DNA from: an uncultured Prevotellaceae bacterium
Lineage (GTDB): Bacteria > Bacteroidota > Bacteroidia > Bacteroidales > Bacteroidaceae
Direction: 5' to 3'
Length of the DNA stretch: 64,000 bases
NCBI GenBank assembly: GCA_902763615.1
Contig: CACWSX010000011.1
Coordinates: forward strand, 1-64,000
Part shown: positions 1 to 8,229 of the stretch, piece after piece
Layout of the letters: the number at the start of each line of letters is the position of its first letter
Numbering within the stretch: the first letter of the stretch is position 1
Position numbers and translations under genes: made by a program
Notes under the pieces: model-generated
What the model was told of the DNA's origin: nothing
The model's input: only the letters and a program-made list of their open reading frames with translations
Database searches by the model: none

Positions 1-1
1 C

Positions 2-265
2 AAACGTCATACGGTGGAAGATTATGCCAGCGAACTTTGCATCTCACCCAAATACCTGACTGCCGTCTGCAAGAAGAATTCCGGCAAGACCGCCAACGAA
101 TGGATTACAGAACAGGTGCTGGAAGACATCCGTTACTACCTGCGTCAGACAGATCTCAGCATCAAGCAGATATGCGACAAGCTCGCATTTCCCAACACCT
201 CTTACTTTGGTAAATACGTGAAAGATCACTTCGGCATGACGCCATTGGAGTATAGAAACAACTAA
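2..265 (+). CDS. AraC-family transcriptional regulator, C-terminal part
   Basis: The reading frame is open from the window edge, so the start lies upstream and only about 87 C-terminal residues are visible. They form the double helix-turn-helix of AraC/XylS regulators: first helices around YASELCISPKYLTAVCKK, second around SIKQICDKLAFPNTSYFGKYVK, ending in the family's closing pattern GMTPLEYR. The ligand-binding N-terminus is missing, so the inducer and targets cannot be inferred. A strong hairpin terminator follows directly. The family call is firm; the specific role is unknown. Confidence 0.9.
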   Translation, partial: KRHTVEDYASELCISPKYLTAVCKKNSGKTANEWITEQVLEDIRYYLRQTDLSIKQICDKLAFPNTSYFGKYVKDHFGMTPLEYRNN

Positions 266-300
266 GCACCCGCCGACCAAGTTTCCAGATCGCATAACGA

Positions 301-340
301 CAATAAAAAGGCTTCCGGTTTGTGGAAGCCTTTATTGTTT
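301..340. terminator. bidirectional terminator between the AraC gene and dnaJ-like gene
   Basis: GGCTTCC and GGAAGCC form a stem around GGTTTGT, flanked by CAATAAAAA and TTTATTG so that an A-run and a T-run sit on either side. It lies between two convergent genes and can serve both strands. Confidence 0.85.
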
Positions 341-1053
341 TAGCGGACAGCCTGCATCTGGCGAAGGAGCTGTCGCTGCTGTTCGGTGAGATTGGTGGGA
401 AGTTTCACCTGATAGGTGATGACGAGGTCGCCGAAGGTACCGTCGCCTCGGTCGTAGCCCTTGCCACGCAGGCGGACTTTCGTACCAGGCTGCGTTTCAG
501 GCTTAACCTTCATCTTGACCTTTTGACCATTAGAGAGCGACAGGATAACCTCACCACCCAACAAGGCCGTATAAAGGTCGATGGTGACGTTGGCATTCAT
601 CTCGCCCGAATGGGTGCGCGCTGAAGTACCTGAGCCCGAACGACTGAAGCCTTGAAAACCTCCGAAGCCACCACCCTGCTGGCCCTTGCGTCCGAAGAGA
701 GTCTCAAAGAAATCACTGAAGCCGCCAGCACCACCTGCAGAACTGAATCCCGAGAAATCGAAACCACCAAAGGGATTGCCTGCGCCAGCGCCGCCAGCAC
801 CACCGCCAAAGCCTTGGAACTGCTCCGCCTGTCTCCACTGCTCACCATACTGGTCATATTTCTTCCGCTTCTCAGGATCGCCAATCACCTCGTAAGCCTC
901 CTGCAGCGCCTGGAACTTCGCCTGAGCCTTGGGATCATCAGGGTGAAGATCGGGGTGAAACTGCTTGGCGCGCTTCAGGTATGCCTTCTTCACATCCTTC
1001 TGCGGTATCGTCTTGTCGACGCCTAAAATCTTGTAATAATCAACAAATGCCAT
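340..1053 (-). CDS. DnaJ/CbpA-like J-domain co-chaperone with one C-terminal domain
   Basis: A 237-residue cytoplasmic Hsp40. The J domain is at residues 1-70 with the DnaK-activating HPD at 33-35. A long Gly/Phe-rich linker (about 80-140) follows, with no CxxCxGxG zinc repeats, so this is a type B (CbpA-like) protein. Only one substrate-binding beta domain is left (about 150-237, with LLGGEV, LRGKGY and GDLVITYQV), whereas CbpA usually has two and is about 300 residues long. The start is fixed by an exact AAGGAGG Shine-Dalgarno sequence 7 nt upstream (1061-1067), which is unusual in Bacteroidota. It is probably a DnaK partner; substrates are unknown. Confidence 0.85.
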   Translation of the reverse strand: MAFVDYYKILGVDKTIPQKDVKKAYLKRAKQFHPDLHPDDPKAQAKFQALQEAYEVIGDPEKRKKYDQYGEQWRQAEQFQGFGGGAGGAGAGNPFGGFDFSGFSSAGGAGGFSDFFETLFGRKGQQGGGFGGFQGFSRSGSGTSARTHSGEMNANVTIDLYTALLGGEVILSLSNGQKVKMKVKPETQPGTKVRLRGKGYDRGDGTFGDLVITYQVKLPTNLTEQQRQLLRQMQAVR

Positions 1054-1060
1054 AATTTTA

Positions 1061-1067
1061 CCTCCTT
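1061..1067 (-). promoter_or_regulatory. consensus Shine-Dalgarno of the dnaJ-like gene
   Basis: AAGGAGG on the minus strand, 7 nt from the ATG at 1053. Most genes in this window lack such a motif, so translation of this chaperone may be unusually strong. Confidence 0.7.
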
Positions 1068-1113
1068 ATTTCTAATGTTTCTTTCCAAAAAAGCAGCAAA
1101 AACCATACCAATA

Positions 1114-1145
1114 TTTGCACAAATCGGGAAAATTGTGTAACTTTG
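1114..1145 (+). promoter_or_regulatory. Bacteroidota promoter of the 5'-nucleotidase gene
   Basis: TTTG at 1114-1117, a 20-bp spacer, then TAACTTTG at 1138-1145. This matches the -33/-7 consensus for the Bacteroidota primary sigma factor and gives a leader of about 12 nt. Confidence 0.8.
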
Positions 1146-1163
1146 CAGCAAAATTAACCAACA

Positions 1164-2936
1164 ATGAAAAGATTTTCTATACTAGCTATAGCCTTTACGG
1201 CTATGATATCAACCGCGACAGCTCAGTCCGCCACAAAGACAGTGAAACTGAAAGTGATAGAGACGAGCGACGTGCACGGTCATTTCTTCCCATGGGACTT
1301 TATGAACAACCGCCCCATCGACGGCACCCTTACCCGCGCCAACACCTATATCCAGAAACAGCGCAAGCAATATGGCGACAACCTGCTGCTCATCGATAAC
1401 GGCGACATCCTGCAGGGGCAGCCCTGTGTGTATTGGTCGAACTACGTGATGCCAGAGGATGAGAACCTGGCTGCCTCGGTGATCAACTACATGAAATACG
1501 ACGCTGAGACCGTGGGCAATCACGATATAGAGCCCGGACACAAGGTCTACGACAAATGGATACGCGAGGTGCGCTGCCCCTTGCTGGGTGCGAACATCGT
1601 AAAGGCAGAAGACAAAAACGGCCCCGCCAAGCCGCAGAGCATCTATACAGGAATACAGCCCTACTCCGTTCACTATATCGACGGGGTGAAGATCTGTATC
1701 ATCGGTATGCTGACACCTGCCATCCCTAACTGGCTGAACAAGTCGATCTGGAAGGGAATGGAGTTTGAGGAGATGACCAGCTGTGCGAAGAAATGGGTGA
1801 AGTATATCCAGGACACAGAGCATCCCGACCTGTTGTTCGGTCTGTTCCACTCCGGTCTGAGCGGCGGCATCAAGACGGAAGAATACGAGGAGGACGCTAC
1901 AGAGGCCGTCGCCAAGGAGGTGCCGGGATTTGATATCATCTTCTTCGGCCACGACCATCAGGTGCATAACAAATGGATAAAAAACAAGACGGGCAAGAAG
2001 GTGCTCTGCATCGACCCCAGCTGTTATGTGAAGAATGTGGCAGAGGCCGAGATCGAACTCTCGTATAAGAACGGCCATCTGGTAAAGAAACAGATCAAGG
2101 GCGAGATCGTTGATGTGACGAAAGAGGCCATCGACGAGCAGATGCTCAGTCATTTCCAGCCCAAGATCGACGCCGTGAAGGAATATGTGGCGCGTAAGAT
2201 CGGACGCTTCGAGCATCCCGTCTACTCGCGTGAGGGATTTTTCGGCAACTCCGCCTTTACCGACCTGATTCACAACCTGCAACTGAAAATCTCAGGGGCA
2301 GACATTTCGTTTAACGCCCCGCTGGCCTTCAACAGTGTAATCCAGGCAGGCGACGTGACTCAGGGCGATATGTTCAAGCTCTACAGGTTTGAGAACCTGA
2401 TGTTCATGCTGCGACTGACGGGCGAAGAGGTGCGCAAGCACTTGGAATTCAGCTATGACATGTGGGCCAACACGATGACGAAGCCCGAAGACCACGCCCT
2501 CAAACTGAACGACAGTGCTACCGACGACCAGCAGCGCACGGGATTCGTGAACTACACCTTTAACTTCGATTCGGCCTGTGGCATCGACTACGAGGTAGAC
2601 CTGACGAAGCCTGACGGACAGAAGGTCAGGATCCTGAGGATGTCGAACGGTGAGCCCTTCGATGAGAAGAAATGGTATAAGGTGGTGATGAACAGCTATC
2701 GTGCCAATGGTGGCGGTGAACTGCTGACACTCGGTGCAGGCATTCCCAAGGAAGAGCTGGAGAATCGTGTCGTCTGGCATACAGATAAGGACCAGCGCCA
2801 CTATCTGACGGAGGAAATCCGCAAGATGGGCACGGTGGATCCCCAGCCGAACCATAACTGGAAGTTTGTGCCTGAGGAATGGACAACACCAGCTTTGGAG
2901 CGTGACTACAAACAATTGTTTGGCGAAAAGAAATAG
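1164..2936 (+). CDS. secreted 5'-nucleotidase / 2',3'-cyclic-nucleotide phosphodiesterase (UshA-like)
   Basis: A 590-residue exported metallophosphatase. A signal peptide (about 1-20, ending ATAQ) is followed by a calcineurin-like domain with two-metal motifs D36-x-H38, DNGD, GNHD and GHDH. The C-terminal half is the 5'-nucleotidase substrate-binding domain. The family hydrolyses nucleotides or cyclic nucleotides in the periplasm to release nucleosides and phosphate. The substrate cannot be fixed from sequence. A Nudix hydrolase gene begins 2 nt downstream, so the pair may form a small nucleotide-salvage unit, the first protein outside and the second inside the cell. Confidence 0.88.
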   Translation: MKRFSILAIAFTAMISTATAQSATKTVKLKVIETSDVHGHFFPWDFMNNRPIDGTLTRANTYIQKQRKQYGDNLLLIDNGDILQGQPCVYWSNYVMPEDENLAASVINYMKYDAETVGNHDIEPGHKVYDKWIREVRCPLLGANIVKAEDKNGPAKPQSIYTGIQPYSVHYIDGVKICIIGMLTPAIPNWLNKSIWKGMEFEEMTSCAKKWVKYIQDTEHPDLLFGLFHSGLSGGIKTEEYEEDATEAVAKEVPGFDIIFFGHDHQVHNKWIKNKTGKKVLCIDPSCYVKNVAEAEIELSYKNGHLVKKQIKGEIVDVTKEAIDEQMLSHFQPKIDAVKEYVARKIGRFEHPVYSREGFFGNSAFTDLIHNLQLKISGADISFNAPLAFNSVIQAGDVTQGDMFKLYRFENLMFMLRLTGEEVRKHLEFSYDMWANTMTKPEDHALKLNDSATDDQQRTGFVNYTFNFDSACGIDYEVDLTKPDGQKVRILRMSNGEPFDEKKWYKVVMNSYRANGGGELLTLGAGIPKEELENRVVWHTDKDQRHYLTEEIRKMGTVDPQPNHNWKFVPEEWTTPALERDYKQLFGEKK

Positions 2937-2938
2937 CT

Positions 2939-3706
2939 GTGAAAAAATACTTTTTCGTTTTTTGTAAGGAAGATCTGCTGTTGGAGAAGTGTGCCGACGG
3001 CAGCTATACCATCCCCCTTCAGGAGGAAGCGCCCACAGAAGTGAAACCATGGACAAACGTGATGAACATCACCCCGTTGGATGGCATCGAGGTGAAGGCC
3101 TATCGCATCGACAGTCCGGTTGTGAACGATGCACGCTATGAGATGTGCGGTTTGCGACAGAGCTACTTCAAACTGTCGAAAGCCCTCTATCTGAAGGCCG
3201 GCAAGTGTCAGGAACTGTTGTACTGGGATCAGAACACGAAGTATTGTGGCGTGTGTGGTGCCCCGATGCGCATGGATACGGACATCTCGAAGAAATGCAC
3301 GGAATGTGGCAAGGAGATCTGGCCACAGCTGGCCACAGCCGTCATCGTGCTGATTCATCGTGGCGACGAGGTGCTGCTGGTGCGTGCCAAGAACTTTAAG
3401 CGCGACTATTACGGACTGGTGGCGGGATTCGTAGAGACGGGCGAGACGCTCGAAGAGGCCGTAGCCCGCGAGGCACTTGAGGAGACGGGCGTCACCATCA
3501 CCAACATCCGCTATTTCGCTTCGCAGCCCTGGCCCTATCCTTGCGGACTGATGGTGGGTTTCAATGCCGACTATGTGTCGGGCGAGATTCACCTGCAACA
3601 GAGTGAGATAGCCAAAGGCGGATGGTTCAGGAAGGACAACCTGCCCGATATCCCTGAGAAACTCTCGATAGCCAGAATGTTGTTGGACGCCTGGACAGAC
3701 GATTAA
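2939..3706 (+). CDS. nudC: NADH pyrophosphatase / NAD-cap hydrolase, NudC type
   Basis: A 255-residue Nudix hydrolase with a four-cysteine zinc ribbon (CGVC...CTEC, about 103-124), a complete Nudix box (about 162-184, with REALEETGV) and the NudC signature SQPWPYPCGLM just after it. NudC enzymes cleave NAD(H) to NMN(H) and AMP and can remove NAD caps from RNA. The start is a GTG 2 nt after the upstream stop, so translation is probably coupled to the nucleotidase gene. Its stop overlaps the stop of the convergent lipoprotein gene by 3-4 nt. Confidence 0.88.
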   Translation: MKKYFFVFCKEDLLLEKCADGSYTIPLQEEAPTEVKPWTNVMNITPLDGIEVKAYRIDSPVVNDARYEMCGLRQSYFKLSKALYLKAGKCQELLYWDQNTKYCGVCGAPMRMDTDISKKCTECGKEIWPQLATAVIVLIHRGDEVLLVRAKNFKRDYYGLVAGFVETGETLEEAVAREALEETGVTITNIRYFASQPWPYPCGLMVGFNADYVSGEIHLQQSEIAKGGWFRKDNLPDIPEKLSIARMLLDAWTDD

Positions 3707-4500
3707 TACTCGATGGTCTTCATTTTCAGTTCGCCCTTGTAGGAGATCAAGGTTTCTACAAGGTAACAGCTGGCACCATCGGGGATGCAGAGGGTGGCAT
3801 TGAAGTGCAGGCCCTCGGCGTCGATACTGCTGAATTCCATATTGCCCAATACCGCCTGCTCCAGGAAACCGGCAGGCACGAACTTGCTGTACTGTGACTT
3901 ACGGAAATCGCTGGAATAGAGTTTCTGGGCACCCTTATAGACGCTGATGTGCATGATATTGTCGTAATAGACATTATCCACCTCAACACCATCGTCGCTA
4001 TAAGCATGCTTGATGACCTTATACTTTGTAGGATTGATGGCGATATACCAATGGTAGCGGTCGCCTCCATATACGACCACCGAATCGGTCTTCACCTGAT
4101 GGGTATAGGTCATGATACGCGGGGTGGTGTCGTGCACCCAGACAGAGTCCTCTTCAGGATTGCTGCTGCGACGGTATTTCACCAGATCGCCATTCTGATT
4201 GTGAAGCCAGAACAGATTCTCAGTGAGTTTGTCGATGTTATAGGATGCGCCGGATGCCAGGACAAGCGAATCGCCCACGATACGGAAATAGGCAGGCATA
4301 CTGGTGGTGTCGGAATAGAAGATGGTGTCGCCCGCGATGCGGAAGACCAGATCTTCTGTCTCATTGTCCACCCAGAAGCCTTGCAACATGGTCTTTGCGT
4401 CGCGGTCTTCCGCCTGTTCTGTCGTTGCATCACTGGCAGAACGGTTACCACAGCCACAAAGCGCCAAGGCCAAGATGATTATGATTGATAGTTTTTTCAT
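3703..4500 (-). CDS. lipoprotein, probably DUF4738 family
   Basis: 265 residues with a lipoprotein signal peptide (MKKLSIIIILALALCGCG; lipobox around ALCGC). The mature part begins with a hydrophilic stretch and then has a beta-rich pattern (GFWVDNETEDLVFRI, TPAYFRIVGD-like repeats, LFWLHNQNGDLVKY) that resembles the DUF4738 lipoproteins of Bacteroides and Prevotella. No catalytic motif is visible. The start codon overlaps the ugd stop in ATGA, so the two are translationally coupled, but this does not establish a role in polysaccharide synthesis. Confidence 0.72.
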   Translation of the reverse strand: MKKLSIIIILALALCGCGNRSASDATTEQAEDRDAKTMLQGFWVDNETEDLVFRIAGDTIFYSDTTSMPAYFRIVGDSLVLASGASYNIDKLTENLFWLHNQNGDLVKYRRSSNPEEDSVWVHDTTPRIMTYTHQVKTDSVVVYGGDRYHWYIAINPTKYKVIKHAYSDDGVEVDNVYYDNIMHISVYKGAQKLYSSDFRKSQYSKFVPAGFLEQAVLGNMEFSSIDAEGLHFNATLCIPDGASCYLVETLISYKGELKMKTIEY

Positions 4501-5816
4501 TTACCAATACAATGATACTCAAAGCCGTTTTCGTCGAGCTCTTCGGTATCGAATATATTACGTCCGTCGATGACCAGCGGGCGTTTCATCGCCTTCTTGA
4601 TCACGCCCCATCCGGGCAGACGGAACTCCTTCCATTCGGTGAGCAGAAGCAAGGCGTCGGCATCGAGCACAGCATCGTACATGTCGCGACAGTAGATGAC
4701 GGCATCGCCTACCCTGCGCTTGCACTCATCCATAGCCACAGGGTCATAAACACGAATCTGACAGCCTGCCGCCAACAATTTGTCGATCATCACCAACGCC
4801 GTAGACTCGCGCATATCGTCGGTCTCGGGCTTGAAAGAAAGGCCCCATATGGCAATGGTCTTGCCCTTCAGGGCTTCTTCGCTGCCATAGGCCTTGACGA
4901 GCTTCTCGAAGAGCACACCCTTCTGACGCTCGTTGACACGCTCTACCGACTTGAGCACCTCCATGGAATAGCCCGCCTGATCGGCCGTCTTGATGAGGGC
5001 CTTCACATCCTTGGGGAAGCAGGAGCCGCCATAGCCGCAACCGGCATAGAGAAACTTACGTCCGATACGGGTATCAGAACCTATACCCGCGCGAACCATA
5101 TTTATATCCGCGCCCACGCGCTCGCATAAGTTAGCAATGTCGTTCATGAAGGAGATACGCGTGGCCAGCATCGAGTTGGCGGCATACTTCGTCATCTCGG
5201 CTGAAGGGATATCCATGAAAATAACACGGAAATTGTTGATGAGGAAGGGTTTGTAGAGCTTGGTGAGCACCTTCTTGGCATGCTCGCTCTTCACACCGAC
5301 CACCACACGATCGGGCGACATGAAATCCTTGATGGCGTTGCCCTCCTTGAGGAACTCAGGATTCGAGGCCACATCGAACTCGATGTCAACACCACGCTTC
5401 TGAAGTTCTGCCTCAATGGTCTGACGAACCTTTCTGGCAGTACCCACAGGCACCGTAGACTTGGTGACTACCACCACATACTTTTTGAGGTTCTCGCCAA
5501 TGGTCTTCGCCACCTGCAACACATATTTCAGATCTGCACTGCCGTCTTCGTCGGGCGGTGTGCCTACAGCCGAGAAGACAATTTCGACATCATTCAGCAC
5601 CGAAGCCAAGTCGGTGGTGAACTTCAATCGTCCGGCTGCAACATTCTTCTTCACCAGTTCGTCGAGGCCTGGCTCATAAATAGGAATGATACCTTCTTGC
5701 AGACGCTCGATTTTCTTGGCGTCGACATCAACACAAACCACATTGGCACCTGTATCAGCAAAGCATGTACCTGACACAAGACCTACATAACCTGTTCCGA
5801 CAATCGCTATATTCAT
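4497..5816 (-). CDS. ugd: UDP-glucose 6-dehydrogenase
   Basis: 439 residues, the normal length. The N-terminal Rossmann fold has GTGYVGLVSGTCFAD, followed by GTPPDEDGSADL, and the catalytic-cysteine loop reads GCGYGGSCFPKDV (nucleophile in GGSCFPKD). The C-terminal domain has WGLSFKPETDDMRES. It oxidises UDP-glucose to UDP-glucuronate in the cytoplasm, a precursor for capsule or exopolysaccharide. It lies 15 nt downstream of rfbC on the same strand and overlaps the next gene by 4 nt. No glycosyltransferases are nearby, so it appears to supply a pathway encoded elsewhere. Confidence 0.95.
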   Translation of the reverse strand: MNIAIVGTGYVGLVSGTCFADTGANVVCVDVDAKKIERLQEGIIPIYEPGLDELVKKNVAAGRLKFTTDLASVLNDVEIVFSAVGTPPDEDGSADLKYVLQVAKTIGENLKKYVVVVTKSTVPVGTARKVRQTIEAELQKRGVDIEFDVASNPEFLKEGNAIKDFMSPDRVVVGVKSEHAKKVLTKLYKPFLINNFRVIFMDIPSAEMTKYAANSMLATRISFMNDIANLCERVGADINMVRAGIGSDTRIGRKFLYAGCGYGGSCFPKDVKALIKTADQAGYSMEVLKSVERVNERQKGVLFEKLVKAYGSEEALKGKTIAIWGLSFKPETDDMRESTALVMIDKLLAAGCQIRVYDPVAMDECKRRVGDAVIYCRDMYDAVLDADALLLLTEWKEFRLPGWGVIKKAMKRPLVIDGRNIFDTEELDENGFEYHCIGK

Positions 5817-5831
5817 AATTGTAATCTATTG

Positions 5832-6380
5832 CTAATCAAATAATTCTGCATCTTTCAAAAAGGGTTGCTTTAAATCTTTTTCGCTCGTCTGAACCACCGA
5901 GAAGTCGATGGGCCACTCAATGCCGAGCGCGGGATCGTTCCAACGGATGCCCGCTTCATGCGCTGGTGCATAGGGGTTATCCACCTTGTAAGTAAAGATC
6001 GCCTCATCGCTCAACACCAGAAAACCATGTGCAAATCCACGGGGGATGAAGAACTGGCGCTTATTGTCTTCGCTGAGTTCCACCATCACGTGTTTGCCAA
6101 AGGTCGGACTGGATTTGCGGATATCCACCGCCACATCGAGCACACGCCCTTTGATCACCCTTACGAGCTTGGCCTGGGAAAAGGCCCCTTTCTGGTAGTG
6201 CAAACCACGAAGAACGCCATAAGAAGACTTCGACTCATTGTCCTGAATGAATTTCACAGGACCAATGTTCGCATTGAACTCCTCCTCTTTCCAAGCCTCC
6301 ATGAAATAACCTCTGGCATCATTAAACACACGGGGCTCGATGATATATACGCCAGCTATTTCGGTATTGATATATTCCAT
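5832..6380 (-). CDS. rfbC: dTDP-4-dehydrorhamnose 3,5-epimerase
   Basis: 182 residues, full length for a cupin-fold RmlC. Visible signatures are GVLRGLHYQ (catalytic His region), VRVIKGRVLDVAVDIR, FFIPRGFAHGFLVLSD and TYKVDNPYAP. It epimerises dTDP-4-keto-6-deoxyglucose at C3 and C5 in dTDP-rhamnose synthesis. The usual partners rfbA, rfbB and rfbD are absent here. A promoter lies just upstream and ugd follows, so the two form a small nucleotide-sugar operon. Confidence 0.94.
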   Translation of the reverse strand: MEYINTEIAGVYIIEPRVFNDARGYFMEAWKEEEFNANIGPVKFIQDNESKSSYGVLRGLHYQKGAFSQAKLVRVIKGRVLDVAVDIRKSSPTFGKHVMVELSEDNKRQFFIPRGFAHGFLVLSDEAIFTYKVDNPYAPAHEAGIRWNDPALGIEWPIDFSVVQTSEKDLKQPFLKDAELFD

Positions 6381-6397
6381 ATTTTCTAATTTGGATG

Positions 6398-6430
6398 CAA
6401 AGTTACATCAAAAAATTCATTTATCCGAAA
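6398..6430 (-). promoter_or_regulatory. promoter of rfbC-ugd
   Basis: On the minus strand TAACTTTG at 6398-6405, with a near-consensus TTTC about 21 bp upstream (6427-6430). Confidence 0.65.
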
Positions 6431-6447
6431 TTTTAAGGCAATTTTTA

Positions 6448-6479
6448 TTTGTTGTTATCAGAAAAAAGTATTAATTTTG
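6448..6479 (+). promoter_or_regulatory. promoter of the HU-SPOR gene, about 6 nt from its ATG
   Basis: TTTG at 6448-6451, a 20-bp spacer, TAATTTTG at 6472-6479. Transcription would begin at about 6485, which is the ATG itself, so the mRNA is leaderless or nearly so. The upstream in-frame start at 6449 falls inside the promoter and is rejected. Confidence 0.75.
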
Positions 6480-6484
6480 CGACC

Positions 6485-7525
6485 ATGATTGAATTAGACA
6501 GACATATCGAGATACTTCTGCTCAGTAATGACTGTGTGATAGTGCCTGGTCTGGGTGGGTTTATGACTCATCACGTCGAGGCACGTTATGATGCTGACGA
6601 CCAGATGTATCTTCCGCCCCTTCGCACGCTGGGCTTTAATCCACAGCTCACTATGAACGACTCGCTGCTCGTGCAGTCGTATATCGAAGCCTATGACATC
6701 AGCTACCCTGAGGCCCTGCGCAGAATAGAAAGCGAGGTGGAAGAACTGAAGCAGCACATAGAAACCGCAGGCTACTATGAGTTGAACGATATTGGCGGGC
6801 TCTCGCTGAACGAGGAAGGCAAATACCTGTTCACTCCCTGTGAAGCCGGTATTCTGACACCTGAACTTTACGGACTCAGCAGCTTTGAGATCATGCATGT
6901 AGAAACAGAAACGGCCGTCGTCGTTGAATCGGAGAAAGAGAAGAACGAGACGGAAGAGAAGGCTGCGCCTGCATTAGTGCCTCTGACAACAGACGAGGTG
7001 GACGATGATGAGCGCGCCCTGGTCATCAAGATGTCGTGGATCCGCAACACCGTAGCCATCGCCGTTGCCGTGCTGGCCTTCTTCCTGATGACAACCCCCG
7101 TGAGCAACAGCGAGGCAACGCAGATGAGCATGGGGAATCTCAACAATCCGCTGCTCGTGTCAAAGCCCAACAAGCCTGTCGTGAAGCCCGATACAGCAAT
7201 CAAGATCACCCCCGACGCCACCGCAACTGCTCAAGCTGTAGCAGAGGTGAAGAAAGATTCCGTTGCCGCTCAACCCGAAATGCCAACCACTGGTTATTAT
7301 CTCGTGCTGGCCAGTCATGTTTCGAAAAAGAATGCACAAGCTTTCGTTGACGAACTGCACAAGCGCGGCTTCACAGAGGCAGAGATCTTTATCCGCAACA
7401 ACGTGACACGCGTGATCTGTGGCCATTTCGAGACCATGAATGCAGCCTACAACCGCTTGAACAGAATCCGCGACAACAAAGGTTTTGAAGAGGCTTGGGT
7501 ACTCAAACTAAAAGACAAAGTCTGA
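6485..7525 (+). CDS. HU-like (CCDC81-type) and SPOR-domain membrane protein
   Basis: 346 residues from the ATG at 6485. The N-terminal 130 or so residues resemble the two tandem HU-like domains (prokaryotic CCDC81 type) seen in Bacteroidota SPOR proteins (HIEILLLSNDCVIVPGLGGF is typical). An acidic linker leads to one transmembrane helix (about 187-205) and a C-terminal SPOR domain (about 269-340). SPOR domains bind denuded septal peptidoglycan. The layout puts the HU domains in the cytoplasm and SPOR in the periplasm, so a link between septal wall and a cytoplasmic partner, perhaps DNA, is plausible but unproven. The FHA gene follows after 4 nt. Confidence 0.82.
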   Translation: MIELDRHIEILLLSNDCVIVPGLGGFMTHHVEARYDADDQMYLPPLRTLGFNPQLTMNDSLLVQSYIEAYDISYPEALRRIESEVEELKQHIETAGYYELNDIGGLSLNEEGKYLFTPCEAGILTPELYGLSSFEIMHVETETAVVVESEKEKNETEEKAAPALVPLTTDEVDDDERALVIKMSWIRNTVAIAVAVLAFFLMTTPVSNSEATQMSMGNLNNPLLVSKPNKPVVKPDTAIKITPDATATAQAVAEVKKDSVAAQPEMPTTGYYLVLASHVSKKNAQAFVDELHKRGFTEAEIFIRNNVTRVICGHFETMNAAYNRLNRIRDNKGFEEAWVLKLKDKV

Positions 7526-7529
7526 ACTT

Positions 7530-8057
7530 ATGAAGCGCGTGCGTTGTCCGAAGTGCGACCAATACATCACCTTTGATGAAACGCAGTATGAAGCCGGTCA
7601 GTCGCTGGTCTTCAAATGTCCTGATTGTGGCAAGGAGTTTGGCATCCGCATTGGCGTGAGCAAACTGAAGAACCGCCAGAAAGACGAGCATCCTGATGAG
7701 CAAGCCAATGAGGAAGGCTGCGGATCGGTGGTCGTTATAGAAAATGTATTCCATTATAAACAGGTGATTCCTTTAAGGATGGGCGACAATGTGATAGGCC
7801 GCTACCAGAAAGGCAATCCCGCCAACTGCACTTTCGAGACCGTTGACCCCAGTGTCGACCTGAACCATTGCACCATCACCGTTTCGAGAGATAAAAAGGG
7901 CGGTTTGCGCTATACCCTCAAGGACAACAACAGCAATACGGGCACCTTCGTCGACAATGTGGAGCTCTCGCCAAAGGAGCGTCGTATTATCGACGACGGA
8001 ACGCTTTTTACTATCGGTGCCACAAGTATCATTCTAAGGGCTACCGACAGCGATTAA
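7530..8057 (+). CDS. zinc-ribbon and FHA domain protein
   Basis: 175 residues. The N-terminus is a small zinc ribbon (C6-x2-C9 and C30-x2-C33, MJ0042-like). After a hydrophilic linker comes an FHA domain (about 75-170) with GRY, a conserved LNHCTITV strand, NSNTGTFVDN and a final IGATSIILR strand. FHA domains bind phosphothreonine peptides, so a Ser/Thr kinase partner is expected, but none is in the window. It follows the HU-SPOR gene by 4 nt, which suggests a shared process, perhaps at the division site. Confidence 0.82.
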   Translation: MKRVRCPKCDQYITFDETQYEAGQSLVFKCPDCGKEFGIRIGVSKLKNRQKDEHPDEQANEEGCGSVVVIENVFHYKQVIPLRMGDNVIGRYQKGNPANCTFETVDPSVDLNHCTITVSRDKKGGLRYTLKDNNSNTGTFVDNVELSPKERRIIDDGTLFTIGATSIILRATDSD

Positions 8058-8152
8058 GACCGCTTTTCCTACATTTCTTGTTATCTTATTTGCATAGTTA
8101 TTCACGGAAGAAAAAAAATACTGTATAGAAATAAATTTTCCGCGAATAATCG

Positions 8153-8183
8153 TTTGTTAAATCAGATTTTCTGTGTACCTTTG
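8153..8183 (+). promoter_or_regulatory. promoter of the carB-like gene
   Basis: TTTG at 8153-8156, a 19-bp spacer, TACCTTTG at 8176-8183. The leader is about 40 nt. The rest of the 170-nt gap shows no clear terminator or riboswitch. Confidence 0.8.
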
Positions 8184-8229
8184 CACGCGAATTTAGGATT
8201 TTAATCTAAAATCAACGCAAAAAAACATT

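Noticed and set aside
1209..2282. 357-codon open frame opposite the 5'-nucleotidase gene
   Set aside because: It mirrors a well-conserved gene with a promoter and signal peptide; its own translation shows no family signature.
6449..6484. Longer start for the HU-SPOR protein
   Set aside because: The extra 12 codons contain the promoter, and the HU-like domain begins at the ATG at 6485.
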